Below, one piece after another: positions 49,275-60,985 of a stretch of DNA of 64,000 nt. The translations under genes and the position numbers were made by a program. The stretch spans positions 19,765,001 through 19,829,000 of the forward strand of contig OZ005621.1 of the NCBI GenBank assembly GCA_963930655.1, in the 5' to 3' direction. Each line of letters starts with the position of its first letter. Position 1 is the first letter of the stretch. The notes under the pieces are model-generated. The model saw only the letters and a program-made list of their open reading frames with translations. It did not search any database and was not told the origin of the DNA. Source of the stretch: Myrica gale. Its lineage: Eukaryota; Streptophyta; Magnoliopsida; Fagales; Myricaceae.

Positions 49275-49494
49275 AGATCCAACGCCAATTACACCGTGCA
49301 GCTAGGTTACAGACGCTACAGAAGCTCAGCTTGTAATATCCCACTCTGCATCATCACATTCTACTCTGCATATATAGCATGTTTGATTGCTTTACGTAAA
49401 TGTAGATGGATAAAGCCAAATAGGAGTGGAATCTCTCTCTTTCTTATTTGCCTGATAAAGTAAAATGTACATTTTATGTACGGCTTAATTAATG

Positions 49495-49860
49495 ATTCAG
49501 TCCCTATGGTGTTGACTTTTAATAAATATGTCCCTAAGATACAATTTTGAACGGGACTGTTCCTATGTTCTGTGTTTTAGACATACAAGTCCTCTCATCC
49601 ACAAAAATTTAGCTAACTAATGAATGGAAGACCGACATGAGTTAGGGATCGAAATATCTATTTTTAGGGTTGAATAGCTTATCCTGGACCTCGTCCTCAT
49701 TAGTGAGCTAACTTATGATGGATAAAATCACTTGTATGTCTAAAAAATGGACCACAAGAACTGTCTCGTTCAAACTTGTACCTCAAAGACTGATTTGTTA
49801 AAAGTCAATACTATAAAGATCCATTTGTTAAAAGTGAATGTCACAAGGACTATAGCGGTA
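49495..49860. mobile_element. Foldback element (MULE-like)
   Basis: Inverted arms: left AGTCCCTATGGTGTTGACTT … CAATTTTGAACGGGACTGTTCC, right on the other strand AGTCCTTGTGACATTCACTT … AAGTTTGAACGAGACAGTTCTTG. Each arm is about 80-110 bp. The target duplication was not identified. It lies just before the last exon of the cyclase pseudogene. Confidence 0.5.
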
Positions 49861-50073
49861 AACGTGATTAGAATGAAAGGACTATTTTGCATGGGTCATC
49901 CAAAGTCGGTTTTTTTTTTTATTTCCTATACTAAAAGTCATCATTTTTTTCTGATCCCAGGAAATCATGGGGTATTCAACAGGAACTGTATGATAACCTA
50001 TGCTGCTTACGGGATCATTTTTCCTATTTGGGCATTGGGAGAATACCGCTGTCCGGTACTGCGGGCTCCCTGA

Positions 50074-52384
50074 TCAGCTGACGTTGCTACCAATTTCATT
50101 ACACCACTAATCCAAAATATGTTCGTCCATGTATCTATCTGTCAAGCCTTTTCTCTCTGATGGCTTCCCAAGAATTCCTCTGGACTTCACTAGGCATCTG
50201 CAGAAATCGCCTAAAGACATCATGGTTACTGTTCTATATTGTTTTTAAACTCTAGTATTTGTTATTGAAAAATTTCCAATTACAAGTGTATCCCCACTAT
50301 TTCTTTGTTCTGAGCACGTGTATTCACTTGATTGGTAGTTAATGTTGGTAATGCAAGAAATAATTGGATGACACTGCCTGCAATTACTACTTCATATAAG
50401 TAGTGCCAGTTATTGCAGTTTGCAGCGTCCCAGGGAGGAGGATTTTAAATGGACATAAAACCCTTTCTTTTGTACTTTTTTTTGTCGTCTAGATAGGAGA
50501 ATGTGTCACACAAGTCTTACTCAACTAATAAACAAGGCAAGTATTGGAAATATCACCCAGATAAAAGTGTCCGTGTGCATTATAAGCAGAAGCAATCTTG
50601 CGATCTTCAACTTGGTTCCTTGGGATGATTTCGTCCTAAAGTAGTATGTTCCAAGTTGTTTGATTGTTAAAATTTTAGAGTATTTGAGTAGGTGAAAAAG
50701 TAAAGAGAGATGCTTTGAATTAATTTTTTATATTTATTACAGTAAAAAATGATAGTTTAATGAGAATAGAGAATATTAGTGAAAATCGACCACTCGGCTC
50801 AATTTTAAGCCTCTATCGTCGAGGGGTTCGATTGTTGAAAAACAAGGACCGACAACTACACTCAAGGATCTTAGACTGGCCGGACTAACGGCAGTGGACT
50901 TTGGTCGGTGTTCGGTCAGTCCCGATGCACTCAAATAAGAACGAAAATTGAAAAAACAGAACCAAAAATGAAGAAAAAACAGAACCAAAATTGAACAAAC
51001 ATAACTCAAAACAAAGGGAGCGGTAGAGAGCTGTTAAAAACATAAAAAACAAATCGATATAAACTTTTCTCCTTATAGTGTGAAACCCATTTTGGGATAC
51101 TTTTAAGCAATCCACAAACGCCAATGATACAAAAATGCAATAGCAGCCTAACAAATTTTAAATAAAGAACGGAACTTTCATCAGCAAACAAAGATTCACT
51201 ACAAACCCATATAACAAAACACGACCAGACAAAACAAAGATTCACTACAAATCCATATCACAAAATACGACCCGACCAGACCAAAACCAGGGTTGAGTTG
51301 CTCCACCTTCTTCGTGCAATTGTGAGAAAGAGAGAGCTGGGGCGTGCTGCGTGGTCGCGCGAGAGAGAAAGAGAGGGGGCTTGAGAGAGATAGACGCTGG
51401 CGTGGTGGGGGCCGATTGCTGGCTAGGGTTTCAGAAAGGGGTAGGGAAAAACACCAAAGGTGAAGAGTGAAAGAGGGGGGAGGGACGATGACGTCGTCCC
51501 ACTTATGAATAAAAAAAGAGAGCAAAATTACATTTCTAACCTCGGTTCGGTGCGATTTGGTCCGTTGGGTACCTATAACTGTGGGCTGAACCGACCCAGT
51601 AGGTTCTGGAAGAACCAGGGCTGACAGCCGATCCAGGCTGACCCATAACCGACTGGCCTAGTCGATTTTCGAGCTGGTTTGGGTCGGCCTGGTCGGTTTC
51701 GGCCCAAACTTGTACAGGCCCAAGAGAAAATATTTTGTAGTTATTATATTAGGTCAGAATTTTAGGTTGGCTAGCAAACAACACCGAATTTTAAAAGTAG
51801 TTATTTCCTTAAGTCAATTGTTCCAATGAATAAAGTAAATCTTACTTGACTAGACTAAATATATCACCACTAATCACAAGTAACCACCTAATTACATATA
51901 ACCACCTGTTTTCAAATCATTCAAATTGTAAACAAAAAAATTTGGATAGGCAAAATAATGTAGATTCTGTTGGGATCAATGAAAATATTGTTATAGTTTG
52001 TATAAAAGTATAGAAGTTTGTAAAAAATTGTTGAATTTTGTAAAAAGTGATTGAAATCGGTGATATATTAATTGTGATTTTTTTTAAAAAAAATTGTTTG
52101 ACGTTCAGATAAAATTTTGGATATAAAATTTAATAAAAAAAATAAGAAGTAAATGATTTGAATAATTTTTTTTAATTATAAAAAATAATTTAATAAAAAA
52201 TATTATTTTGTAATTTTTTATTATATAAAATTTTGGGCGGCAAAATGTTACAGCAACACTGTAATGTGGCAACTTCAAAGTTTTATTTTCGATTTTGACA
52301 GCATGTAAGGGCAGGAACCGTAACAGCTCATGTAAATTGTCGGTTAAGGGTGTGTTTTTTTGAGTTCTTTTGAAAGTTTCTTCA
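50074..52384. other. Intergenic DNA with low-grade repeats
   Basis: No gene recognised. At about 50645-50775 it has a MITE-like AT-rich stretch similar in words to the Tourist-like elements. From about 50786 to 51722 both ends are rich in GGTCGG/CCGACC words, the right end reads GGCCCAAACTTGTACAGGCCC, and the middle (51300-51480) looks like a plant 5' UTR on the minus strand (CT-rich, GAAACCCTAGCC). This could be another decayed gene-carrying hAT-type element, but no matching termini or duplication were found. Confidence 0.35.
51189..51279. repeat. Direct tandem duplication of a ~46-bp unit
   Basis: The unit CAAAGATTCACTACAAACCC… is repeated at 51235 with a few substitutions. Confidence 0.85.
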
Positions 52385-53272
52385 GCAGGGAGCAAAGTTT
52401 TCCACCCTCTCTAGAACCCCTCTCTCCCTCTTCTTTCCTCCGACCCCTCTTCTAGTGGTCGGCGTCTGCCTTTTTCCCCTTTTTCTGTTTGGTTTTTTCT
52501 TTTCTTTTCAGAGGTTAGATCCCGACCTCTCCGATGGTCTTCGGTGTGCACAACCTACGTAGTGGGCTTCCTACCCTTCCGGCTCTCAGATCTGACCAGG
52601 AGCGATGGTCCCTTGCCAGCGCATCGGTGTGTGAGCTCTCAAGCACTCCTATGAGCACGCGTGGATCTCACGCGCCCGTGCCCTCTTGCCTCACTCCTGG
52701 TTGTTTAAAAGTGTTTTTTTTTTGAGTTTTTGAGCTGTCCAGCCTTGCTCAGCCCCCCAGGCGGTCTCTCTTACTTTGGTCTGGCCTTTTTTGGCATGTT
52801 TCCTGCCTCTGCCTCCTCCCCCCATTTGGTGGACAGATATGTCCGTTTTTCTCCGGAGGCTCTCCTCGCCGTTGCTGTTTTGTGCCGCCCGCCGCTGTCT
52901 CCTCTCTTCCTCCCTCTTGTGCAACCAGTCTTTGTATGAAGATTACTTCGAAGGAGTCAGATTGTTGCCTTGATCGCCCTTCTTCTAGCGGAAGCCGCCA
53001 TCGCCTTGAGCGATGATTGTGTTGTGTCCCAACCCTTGTTGTCGGTTTGTGCTTGTATTGTGTACTGACTCTTGTAGTCAATTTGCGTTTGTCTTGTTTG
53101 TTGACCCTTGTGGTCGGTTATTTCTGGTGTTGGATCTTTGCATTCGGTTTATTATAGGACCTTTTGGTCCGTTTAGAATTTTTTTACAGCCTGTGTTGTT
53201 TTTTTATTTTGTAGTGGCGGTATCTTTCTCAAATTTTAATATATTGTTTCTGTTGCTTACCAAAAAAAAAAA
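52385..53272 (+). mobile_element. Non-coding retroposon, family X copy 2
   Basis: Shares ordered blocks with the element at 48242-49274 (opposite strand): TCTCTAGA plus CCCCTC-rich start, CGTGGATCTCAC, TCTAGCGGAAGCCGCCA, GATTGTGTTG and the end AATTTTAATATATTGT…TTGCTTACC followed by an 11-A tail (53262-53272). No protein domain. The 5' limit is approximate and no target duplication was found, so it is older or rearranged. Confidence 0.7.
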
Positions 53273-54239
53273 CGTAGGTCAAGAACACGCCTGAATAAAC
53301 GTGGCTAAGATCCAACACGCCTACGAGTGGGCCCCACACGAGCAAGCGCTACCCAAAATTCGAAACCCAGGAGAAAGCGCGAAAGTTGAAGCAACCCCAA
53401 TTCCCGATGACACAAAAAAAAAACACTTCACACACACTCTCTCACGCTCTGCCTCAGTGGCTCAGTGCAAGTTTCAAAGCGTAAAGGTTGTGACAAGCTC
53501 TGTCTCACTGGGATTCACGAAGAGGAGGTACAGAGATTCGTTCCCTTTTATTAATTTACTTTTTATGTTTGAATTTTGTCTCAAAAACACCGCTTGACTT
53601 TCATCTGTCTTCAGAAGCAAAATGCAATCCTAATTCACTTCACTAATTTCGTAATCTTTACCCCCCCTCACGCTCTCTCTCTGAGCTCCGGTTGCTTCAG
53701 TGTAAGTCATTCTTTTTTTTTTTTCTTTCTAAATTCTGTGTATGTCATTCTATTTGTTCATTGATATGTTATGATTTGTTCTAACGAATGTATGTCCCTT
53801 CTGTTCTTAGTTTCTTCAGCTTTCTCTTTGCTTCTTTAGAAAAGAAAACTAAAAACAGAACAAGCGTTGGAAAATTACTATACGTCCTTATGGTTTGCTA
53901 ACTTCCTGAAGCTCCAAAATAAGCTATTTAGTCTCAATTAACTTTCTCAACTGATTACTTTCTTTCCATGCATTCTATCACTAAGCAAAGAGGTTTGCTG
54001 TGAATGTGAGATTTCTAGTTTGCTTTCTGACATTTTTTTTGTTTTTGGGGATGTTGTAGGGTTTTGAAATATGTGAAGAACGAAATGTCTGCCATGTTAT
54101 CCGTAGTGTTACCAGTGTCAATTATTGATCTTCAAAGACTCAAAGTCGAGCTTTCACTGAGTTTAACCTCTCAAAAATGTGAAGTTTGAAAGGCACAATT
54201 GAAACATCTTTAGAACTTTGGTCTTGATTTACATATCCG
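53273..54239 (+). promoter_or_regulatory. Promoter and leader region of the TORTIFOLIA1-like gene
   Basis: It lies between the retroposon tail and the start codon. CT-rich stretches (53430-53470 and 53660-53700) are typical of plant transcription start regions and 5' UTRs, and donor- and acceptor-like sites suggest at least one leader intron. No exact start site can be assigned. Confidence 0.4.
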
Positions 54240-57200
54240 ATGAAGGCACATGTGCATATGAAAGCGCGGGGACCCACCAGGGTGAATCCGCAACAGGTGA
54301 CTTTTGAGCTAAAACAAAAAGTGGTTCTTGCGCTGAACAAGCTTGCAGATAGAGATACCTACCAGATAGGAGTTGATGAGCTCGAGAAAACTGCTGAATG
54401 TTTAACCCCTGATAGGATTGCCCCATTTCTGTTGTGTATAGTGGATACTGATTCGGAACAGAAGTGTGCCGTGAGAAAGGAATGTATTAGACTGATGGGC
54501 ACATTAGCGAGATTTCATGAGGGTCTTGTTGGGCCACATCTTGGTAAAATGGTGGCTAGCATTGTTAAGCGGCTCAAAGACCCAGACTCAGTTGTGAGGG
54601 ATGCATGTGTCGAAACAGTAGGTATATTGGCTTCGAAATTGGGTAGTTGTCGGGGTGGCACTGATGGTGTCTTTGTTGTGCTGGTGAAGCCGCTTTTTGA
54701 AGCTTTGGGTGAACAAAACAGGCAGGTGCAGTCAGGCTCGGCATTGTGCTTGGCAAGGATCATGGACAACACTCATGATCCTCCCATCTCAACTTTGCAG
54801 AAGATGTTGACTCGGACCACAAAGTTGCTCAAAAATCCACATTTTATGGCAAAACCGGCAGTCATTGAGTTGAACAGAAGTATTATTCAGGTCTGGTGAG
54901 ACTGTAGCACAATAACTTTAATTGCCCAAGATATCAGTGATTTTTCTTTACGTATGATGGTGGTGGACGGTAAATTCAATTTTTGTTTCTATAACTCTGC
55001 CTAATGGCCATAAATTTCGCAATAAACTTTTGAGTAGATGCTTTATGTTGTTCTCATTATTTTCAATTGAATGCTTTCACTTTCAAACTCAATTTTATTG
55101 TTATTATCTTTTTTATATTAAATTAGTCAAAGAAAAGTAAAGCTTTGCAATCGTCAGCTCAGGTCGGGGGTGCTCCCACACAAAATATTCTATCTGGTGC
55201 AATGGCTGGCATCCAAGAAGCTCTCAAAAACAGTGACTGGACAACACGTAAAGCTGCTTCAGTGGCATTAGGTGACATCGCTTCAACTGGTGGATCCTTC
55301 TTGGGATCATTTAGGACTTCCTCTATCCGCTCTCTGGAATCTTGTCGCTTTGATAAGGTTAGTGGTAATTAAAGGTCTATGTTCTCAGAAGTTCCCGTTC
55401 TTGCAACTGGTTAAACTGGATCCTTTAGATACTTCCTGTGTTTTGTATAGGTTAAGCCAGTTAGGGAGGCAGTACTGCAGGCCCTACGGTCCTGGAGAAG
55501 TCTTCCAGGGACAGATACTCCTGAACCTTCAGAGGCTGGATCTTCCATGAAAGGTTTAGTGGCTGATGCATGTTGATTTATCACTTATCTGTTAATATGG
55601 GTTCTGAGTTTGGTGTTTACTCTTAATGTTGAGTATGTGTATTGGTTTGTTGCATTATTTTGGTTGTAGCTTTTCTGCGGTTGTAAGTGTTTGTTGCATG
55701 TTGAGTGCTACGTGCTGTGGATGTAGTTGTTGTAGTTTGTGATCACATATGGAGTGTGGAAGACTAAGTTTAGATGACTTAAGGTAGTACCCGGTAAAAT
55801 GCAAGTTTAGAGTTAAAATTACATCCACATGCGATGCTTGAGCTAAAATATGTTCCTGTGGACACAGTATAAATTCAGACATTTGGGAAATTGAATGCAA
55901 GCACGGATAAGTGCGACGTTTAACTTGTCTAATTTGTCTTTTGATGATTGAGATTGCTTGAATCTCAGCACTTGAAGATTGGTGCTTCCTGAAACCAGGT
56001 ATCCTTTGAAACAATGTTTATTTTCACTAACAAGTTTGTGATAATTCCAAGCATAGCAGCCCATGTCAATGCAGTACAAAGTGTTGTGGTGGTGGAGAGT
56101 ACTTCACTGGTGGTTTGACTGTACTAAACTACCATGTTGTGCGTGGTTTGATAAGCTTGTTCTGGGGCTTCCTAGAAGCATATCTAATCTTGCAGTTAAT
56201 GCTCAACTTCTACATGACATTTATTTGGTGCACTTTGTTGTCTTGTGGTGCATCAAAAGATGGGTGTCTAATTTCACATACAAGACATTGTCCACTGTAC
56301 TATGGTTTGTCTACTTGCACTTGTTATGCTGGATAAGATAAATTTATGGAAAGCTAAAGTTACTAGGAAATAAAATAGTGTATTTATAAGGGAATGCTAA
56401 AATGGAAAACGGTCCTAATGCGCTTATGGCCATGTTTGAGAATCTCCATCTTTTTATCATTGACCTCCATTGGTTAATAGCGTTGTATTCCTCTTTATAT
56501 TTTGGAAACTTGTAAGAACTTTCTTGGGCTGTATAACAATGGAAATTGCTATGTAACTCTGGATAATGTGCCTCTGGTTAAACTTTTAGTTATCTGAGGG
56601 TCTTTTTCTTTATACCATTGGTCACAGAAATCTTGTTTGCATATTTCCTAATTGATCTGTAGAATGATCTGAGAACTTTCATTGTATACTGTTATTGGAA
56701 TTCATCATCACATTTAGGGTTGTCCACCAAACCGGCCGGACCGGTCAACCCGGACCGAAACCAGATCGGTTTTGGTCAAATCCGGCCAGAACCGGACCGG
56801 TTTTGGACAAACCGGACTGAGACCGGTATACTCCAGTCCGGTTCCGGGTTACCCATGTGGAAAACCGGAACTAGACCAGAGTATACTACTCCAAACCGGC
56901 CCAAAACCGGCCCAAAATGACATGACCCAACCCAAAATCGGCCCAAAACGACATAACCCAAACCTGCCCATACCGGACCGGTCTGTTAGAATGACCGGTC
57001 CAGTCCGGTCCGGTACACACACTTCACAAAATGGCCGGCCGGACCGGACCGAACCGGCCAATGAACAGCCCTAATCACATTGAATGTTTCTTTGTTCAAC
57101 AAAGCAAATTATATCTAAGGCGGAGTTCTTGGAATTATTATGTGTGCATTTGCTTACCATTCTCTCCTTCCATGCTTCAGTTAACCATCATATCTTCTTA

Positions 57201-60200
57201 CCATGCTGTTTTTACAGAAAATTTCTGTGGAGGTGACTACAGTGATCTCACCAGTACCAGTGAATCTGGCTGGAAAGATGTTTCCTTCAAGAGTACTGGT
57301 AGAGGCTCTAAAAAAGGCACGATTCCTTTGTCTATCAGGAAAACATGTCAAAATTTTATGGAAACTAAACATTCTAATGCAGAAGATTGGCGTATTGAAA
57401 TTGCAGTTCCAAAAAGCCATAATGGTTCTTTGGCAGAGTTTCATAATGAAGAATCTGAGGGTAGTTGTGTCACCAAGACGTTAGAAAGATTGAGTACGGA
57501 TGTTACAAGCCCGCAGAATGTTGGATATGAATATGTACCAATGGATGACAAACAAGAGTGTTCTTCTGTGTGTAATATTGCTTCTGATAACTTCGAGACC
57601 AAGTTTGTGACAGTTTCTCATGAATGCCTTGAGGAAGATGGCTTACTTATGCCAATTCGAAGAACTCAGCGGTTTGCATCCGAAGAAATTAGTGATGAAC
57701 AGATGTACTCATCAAAGATGCAGGATCGTAGAAGTCTTGATTCTACTGTAACGGATTCTTGTTTCCAAACTACCCATGGATGTTGCTCACAAATCTCAAA
57801 TGACGTGGTTTGCATACGAAAGCAACTTTTGGAGATTGAAAACAAACAATCAAACCTCTTGGATCTCTTACAGGTAACCAGTGTAGGGTTCTCGGATATT
57901 CATATAAATTTGGAGCTTTGTTGTTGGTTCAAATCAGCTACTTGATATATGCATTAAAGATTATCTGCTTGGAGCACTTTTGTTCATAATGGCCTTACAA
58001 GACAGACTTTTTAATTTTTCATAAACACCTAAAAGCATCCAATTCAAGTGTTGCCAAATGTGAACATGCCTTTAGTTGACAAGACATAGTTGGGATTTCT
58101 GAATCCCTGTTTGTTAGTTGTTTTTTCCCATTCACAAAACTACCATATCTTATGTCTGATGTTTTTTTTCTTATCCTACTCGCCATTCCATCACGATAAT
58201 GCTTAGCCATGAGCAGCTGCAGCTGTATACCATGTCTTATATATCCAACTCATCTGTAGGTGTTTACAACCAGCATAATGGAGAGCTTGACTTCGATTCA
58301 GTCAAGGGTGGTAGGTTTAGAACATGTAGTAGGTAGTCTTGCTCAGGATCTTGTACATGGAGGGCAATATTCTGATTTAGCATGCTCCAAACTTGCGAAG
58401 CAGAGCCAAAGCGTGCATTCTCCTCGACTCTCTACCTGCACCCCGCGGCCATCTGTTGATATGCACAATAGACAGCCTTCTTTGTTTCTTGGGAAGAGTT
58501 CTGATATTCGGGAGGTAAGCGCAGTTGGTAGGTGCAGGTCAAGCAATGCTGCTAACCAAGGTGCAGATATGTGGACAAATAGGAAGGTAAAGACTACTGA
58601 GAATCCTACGGGGAAAGACATGCAAAAATGTGCTCGGCTGGAGATACAAAACATTGGGTGTGGGCAAATAAAAAGGGCTGATGCTATTTTTGCCCCAGCT
58701 TCTAGGCCTACTGTCAGACAAAATGGTTTAGAAAGTCAGAATAGCCTTTGGAAACGTGTGAAAGGTTTTTTATGTGACGGGGACCTAGACTCTGCATATA
58801 TGGAAGCACTCTGTTCACATGATGAACTTGTTATTGTTGAGCTGCTTGATAGAACTGGTCCTGTTCTGGAAAATCTGTCACCCAAGACTGTCAGCGATAT
58901 CCTCGGTACTTTGGCATCATACCTCCTAGAACAGAGATTTCTGAACTCCATTACACCTTGGTTGCGGCAGGCAAGTTCTTTCAAACATGTATAAATCTAA
59001 TAATGATTGTGCTGGATTCCTATGCATGCCATGCATGAATATCTCTGAGGTATTTAATAAGACATAAATTTTGCTTACTTGAATGTGTTTCGCTTGAAGT
59101 TTGTCATTTGGTTTGAAAACCCCAATTGGTTACCAAAACAATCAAGTCTTTGCTTTGTTAATGGTAGTAGCTTCAAAGAAATTGGTAATGTATGTCTTGA
59201 ATAGGAAAGCCTCGAAGATAAGTGTCAAATAATCTCCCCACCTATTCTAATTGGACCCATGGACCTCAAAAATATGCTATTGATAGTTTGCTTTCCCAGT
59301 TTCGATAGTTCTTTTCCTGGTTGGTGAGATGATGATTGTGGTCTTTCATTACGGTTCATTAAAGTAAAGTCGTTGTACATTTTAACCAAGCCATTCTCGT
59401 TTCATGTCAACTCCAAAGCATCATGAAACAACAGCACTAAAGGTCAACTGAGTTCTGCTGTCATAAATGAACCTACAAGCATCAAGAGACAACACAACTG
59501 AACCCCCCATTATGAGGTTGTCAGTTTGCTGTTTTGCACGTGTCTTTTTTATTTTTTGAAATAGCAGATTGTCAAAAATAAACTAATGGCATTAGATTAT
59601 TGTCCTTATCTTAACCATTTATCACTCCTAGAATTGTAGCCATGTACTGAGTTCCTTAGCAAAGTTGTGCTTTTGTTCTCCCTCATATTAGGTTGTGGAT
59701 TTGAGCATCATTCATGGACCAAATTACCTTGTTCCTTCTGTGAAAGCAAGACGAGAATTCTTGTCTGCGATTCAGGAGGCTGTGAACATGGAATTCTCTA
59801 GTACTGTGGAGAGAAGAATTGTTACTCAAATAGCAATGAAATTGTACCACGCATGGGGTAAGTTACTCTTCTTGACTGTTTATACCAACACATTTTACGT
59901 AGAACGTACCTTTTTCACATATTTTTTGTTGTATAGAAACAAGATGTACAAAGGCATATGGACATACCCTGAAAGACTGATTCTCTTTTTCTCACTCTGA
60001 GAGAGAGAATGGCTGAGCAATAAGTTTAATTGGTACTGTATGAATCCATGGTTGAATGCTTGTGCATGGGCTCAGACAAAATGGCTCCAAAATTTCACGT
60101 GATATATATAAATGTGAGATCAAATAGAAATCTCAATTTTCTGGGTGAAGTTATTTACCCTTTTCCTGTTTGCCAACTGCCTTGCCCTCAGTAGTAAATT

Positions 60201-60985
60201 TGATTTGTTTTTGCATAGCAAGACTGTTTTGGTTTGTTTTTTCTTTTTCGACAACTTTGATTTCTTCCATATCACGAATTAGAAATTGGTTTTGTATATT
60301 TAAAATTGTTTCTGCCTGCCTCCTCTTGGTGTGTTGGTCTTCATGTATGGAGAAGATTCAAGTGTTCAGAATGTTTATAGCTGTTCTAGAAGTGAAAAAA
60401 AACAATAGGTCCTGTTTTTCTATCTTTTATTAGACTTTAGATGTTCTTCTCTGGTCAAATCTAGTACAAAAATTGAACAGCAGTGACAGAGTGATTGAAT
60501 GAGTGACAGTTTTGAAGCCATTAATCTCTACTGATCGCAGCACTGACCCTTTATTCCAACATTTTGCTTTTTGGCTGCAAGTAGACCATGTCATGCTTGT
60601 TTCTAATGGATATTTCTGAAATTTGATTCCACTTACGATAAAAAGGTCGTTTTTAGTTCTTATTTTGTAAATAGCGTTCTTTTGCTCCAAAAGTCTCCAT
60701 CATTAATTTTTCCGGCTCATATTGGTGTTTGATTATGTATCAACATATCCATATGGAAGCAAGATCAGGTTTGGATCATGACTGTGCACATTGATACCTT
60801 ACCATGGACTTTGGATGTTCGTCATACAAGTTTTGAATCAGCATCTACTTCCAGCCATAAGATGCATGTTCCCCTTTAAGTAAACTAATCTTGCTATACT
60901 CTTGGTGGTGCACACTTCAATCACGAGACAAAATAAAAAATGCAACTACTGATGAGTTTCTGTTTCTGTAGGGAAATGCTCCTGA
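54240..60985 (+). CDS. TOR1L: TORTIFOLIA1/SPIRAL2-family microtubule-associated protein (complete, 7 exons)
   Basis: Plant-specific cortical-microtubule protein of the family controlling directional cell growth. Exons: 54240-54890 (ATG), 55127-55357, 55451-55553, 57218-57873, 58260-58970, 59692-59857, 60972-60985 (TGA); 843 residues, close to Arabidopsis SPR2/TOR1 (864). Phases agree. Residues 1-~310 form the HEAT/TOG-like N-terminal domain (LKQKVVLALNKLADRDTYQ, VRKECIRLMGTLARFHEG, RLKDPDSVVRDACVETVG, DWTTRKAASVALGDIA); a low-complexity middle follows, with a short coiled-coil-like stretch (IRKQLLEIENKQSNLLDLLQ), then the conserved C-terminal domain (SLWKRVKGFLCDGDLDSAY … YLVPSVKARREFLSAIQEA … YHAWGKCS). 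Intron 5 has a GC donor (CAG|GCAAGT). Exon 2 could also begin at 55163, skipping 12 residues in frame. It looks most like the TOR1-like 2 branch; the exact paralogue is uncertain. No lesions. Confidence 0.93.
56715..57073. mobile_element. hAT-type MITE with exact 8-bp target duplication
   Basis: A 359-bp element flanked by ATCACATT (56707-56714 and 57074-57081). Termini: TAGGGTTGTCCACC at the left and, on the other strand, TAGGGCTGTTCATTGG at the right. The body is packed with ACCGG/CCGGT words in both orientations. It lies in intron 3 of the TORTIFOLIA1-like gene, about 145 bp before exon 4. Confidence 0.92.

Larger units (their letters stand above)
44556..50073 (+). pseudogene. Cycloartenol-synthase-like oxidosqualene cyclase pseudogene
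   Basis: Exons matching the intact cyclase one for one: 44556-44744 ([15 protein letters not shown]; exon 7), 45054-45167 ([12 protein letters not shown]; 8), 45282-45404 ([12 protein letters not shown]; 9), 45521-~45592 (start of 10, ending GAWPFS then lost), 45713-45793 (VYSNLEGNRSHVVNT; 16) and 49961-50073 (18). Missing: exons 1-6, most of 10, 11-15 and 17, including the catalytic DCTAE segment. Further lesions: the donor after 45167 reads AT instead of GT; the conserved Trp of QLWD is Gly; the last exon lacks one base (GAAATCATGGGGTATTC), shifting the frame before [16 protein letters not shown] and a second retroposon sit between exons 16 and 18. Residues match cycloartenol synthase better than the neighbouring gene. 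It is unprocessed (introns kept) and cannot encode an enzyme. Confidence 0.92.

Noticed and set aside
44556-50073. A functional second cyclase gene with unusual large introns
   Set aside because: The catalytic exon and many others are absent, the frame is broken in the last exon and one donor is lost.
54515-54772. Minus-strand frames opposite exon 1 of the TORTIFOLIA1-like gene
   Set aside because: Shadows of a well-supported plus-strand exon.
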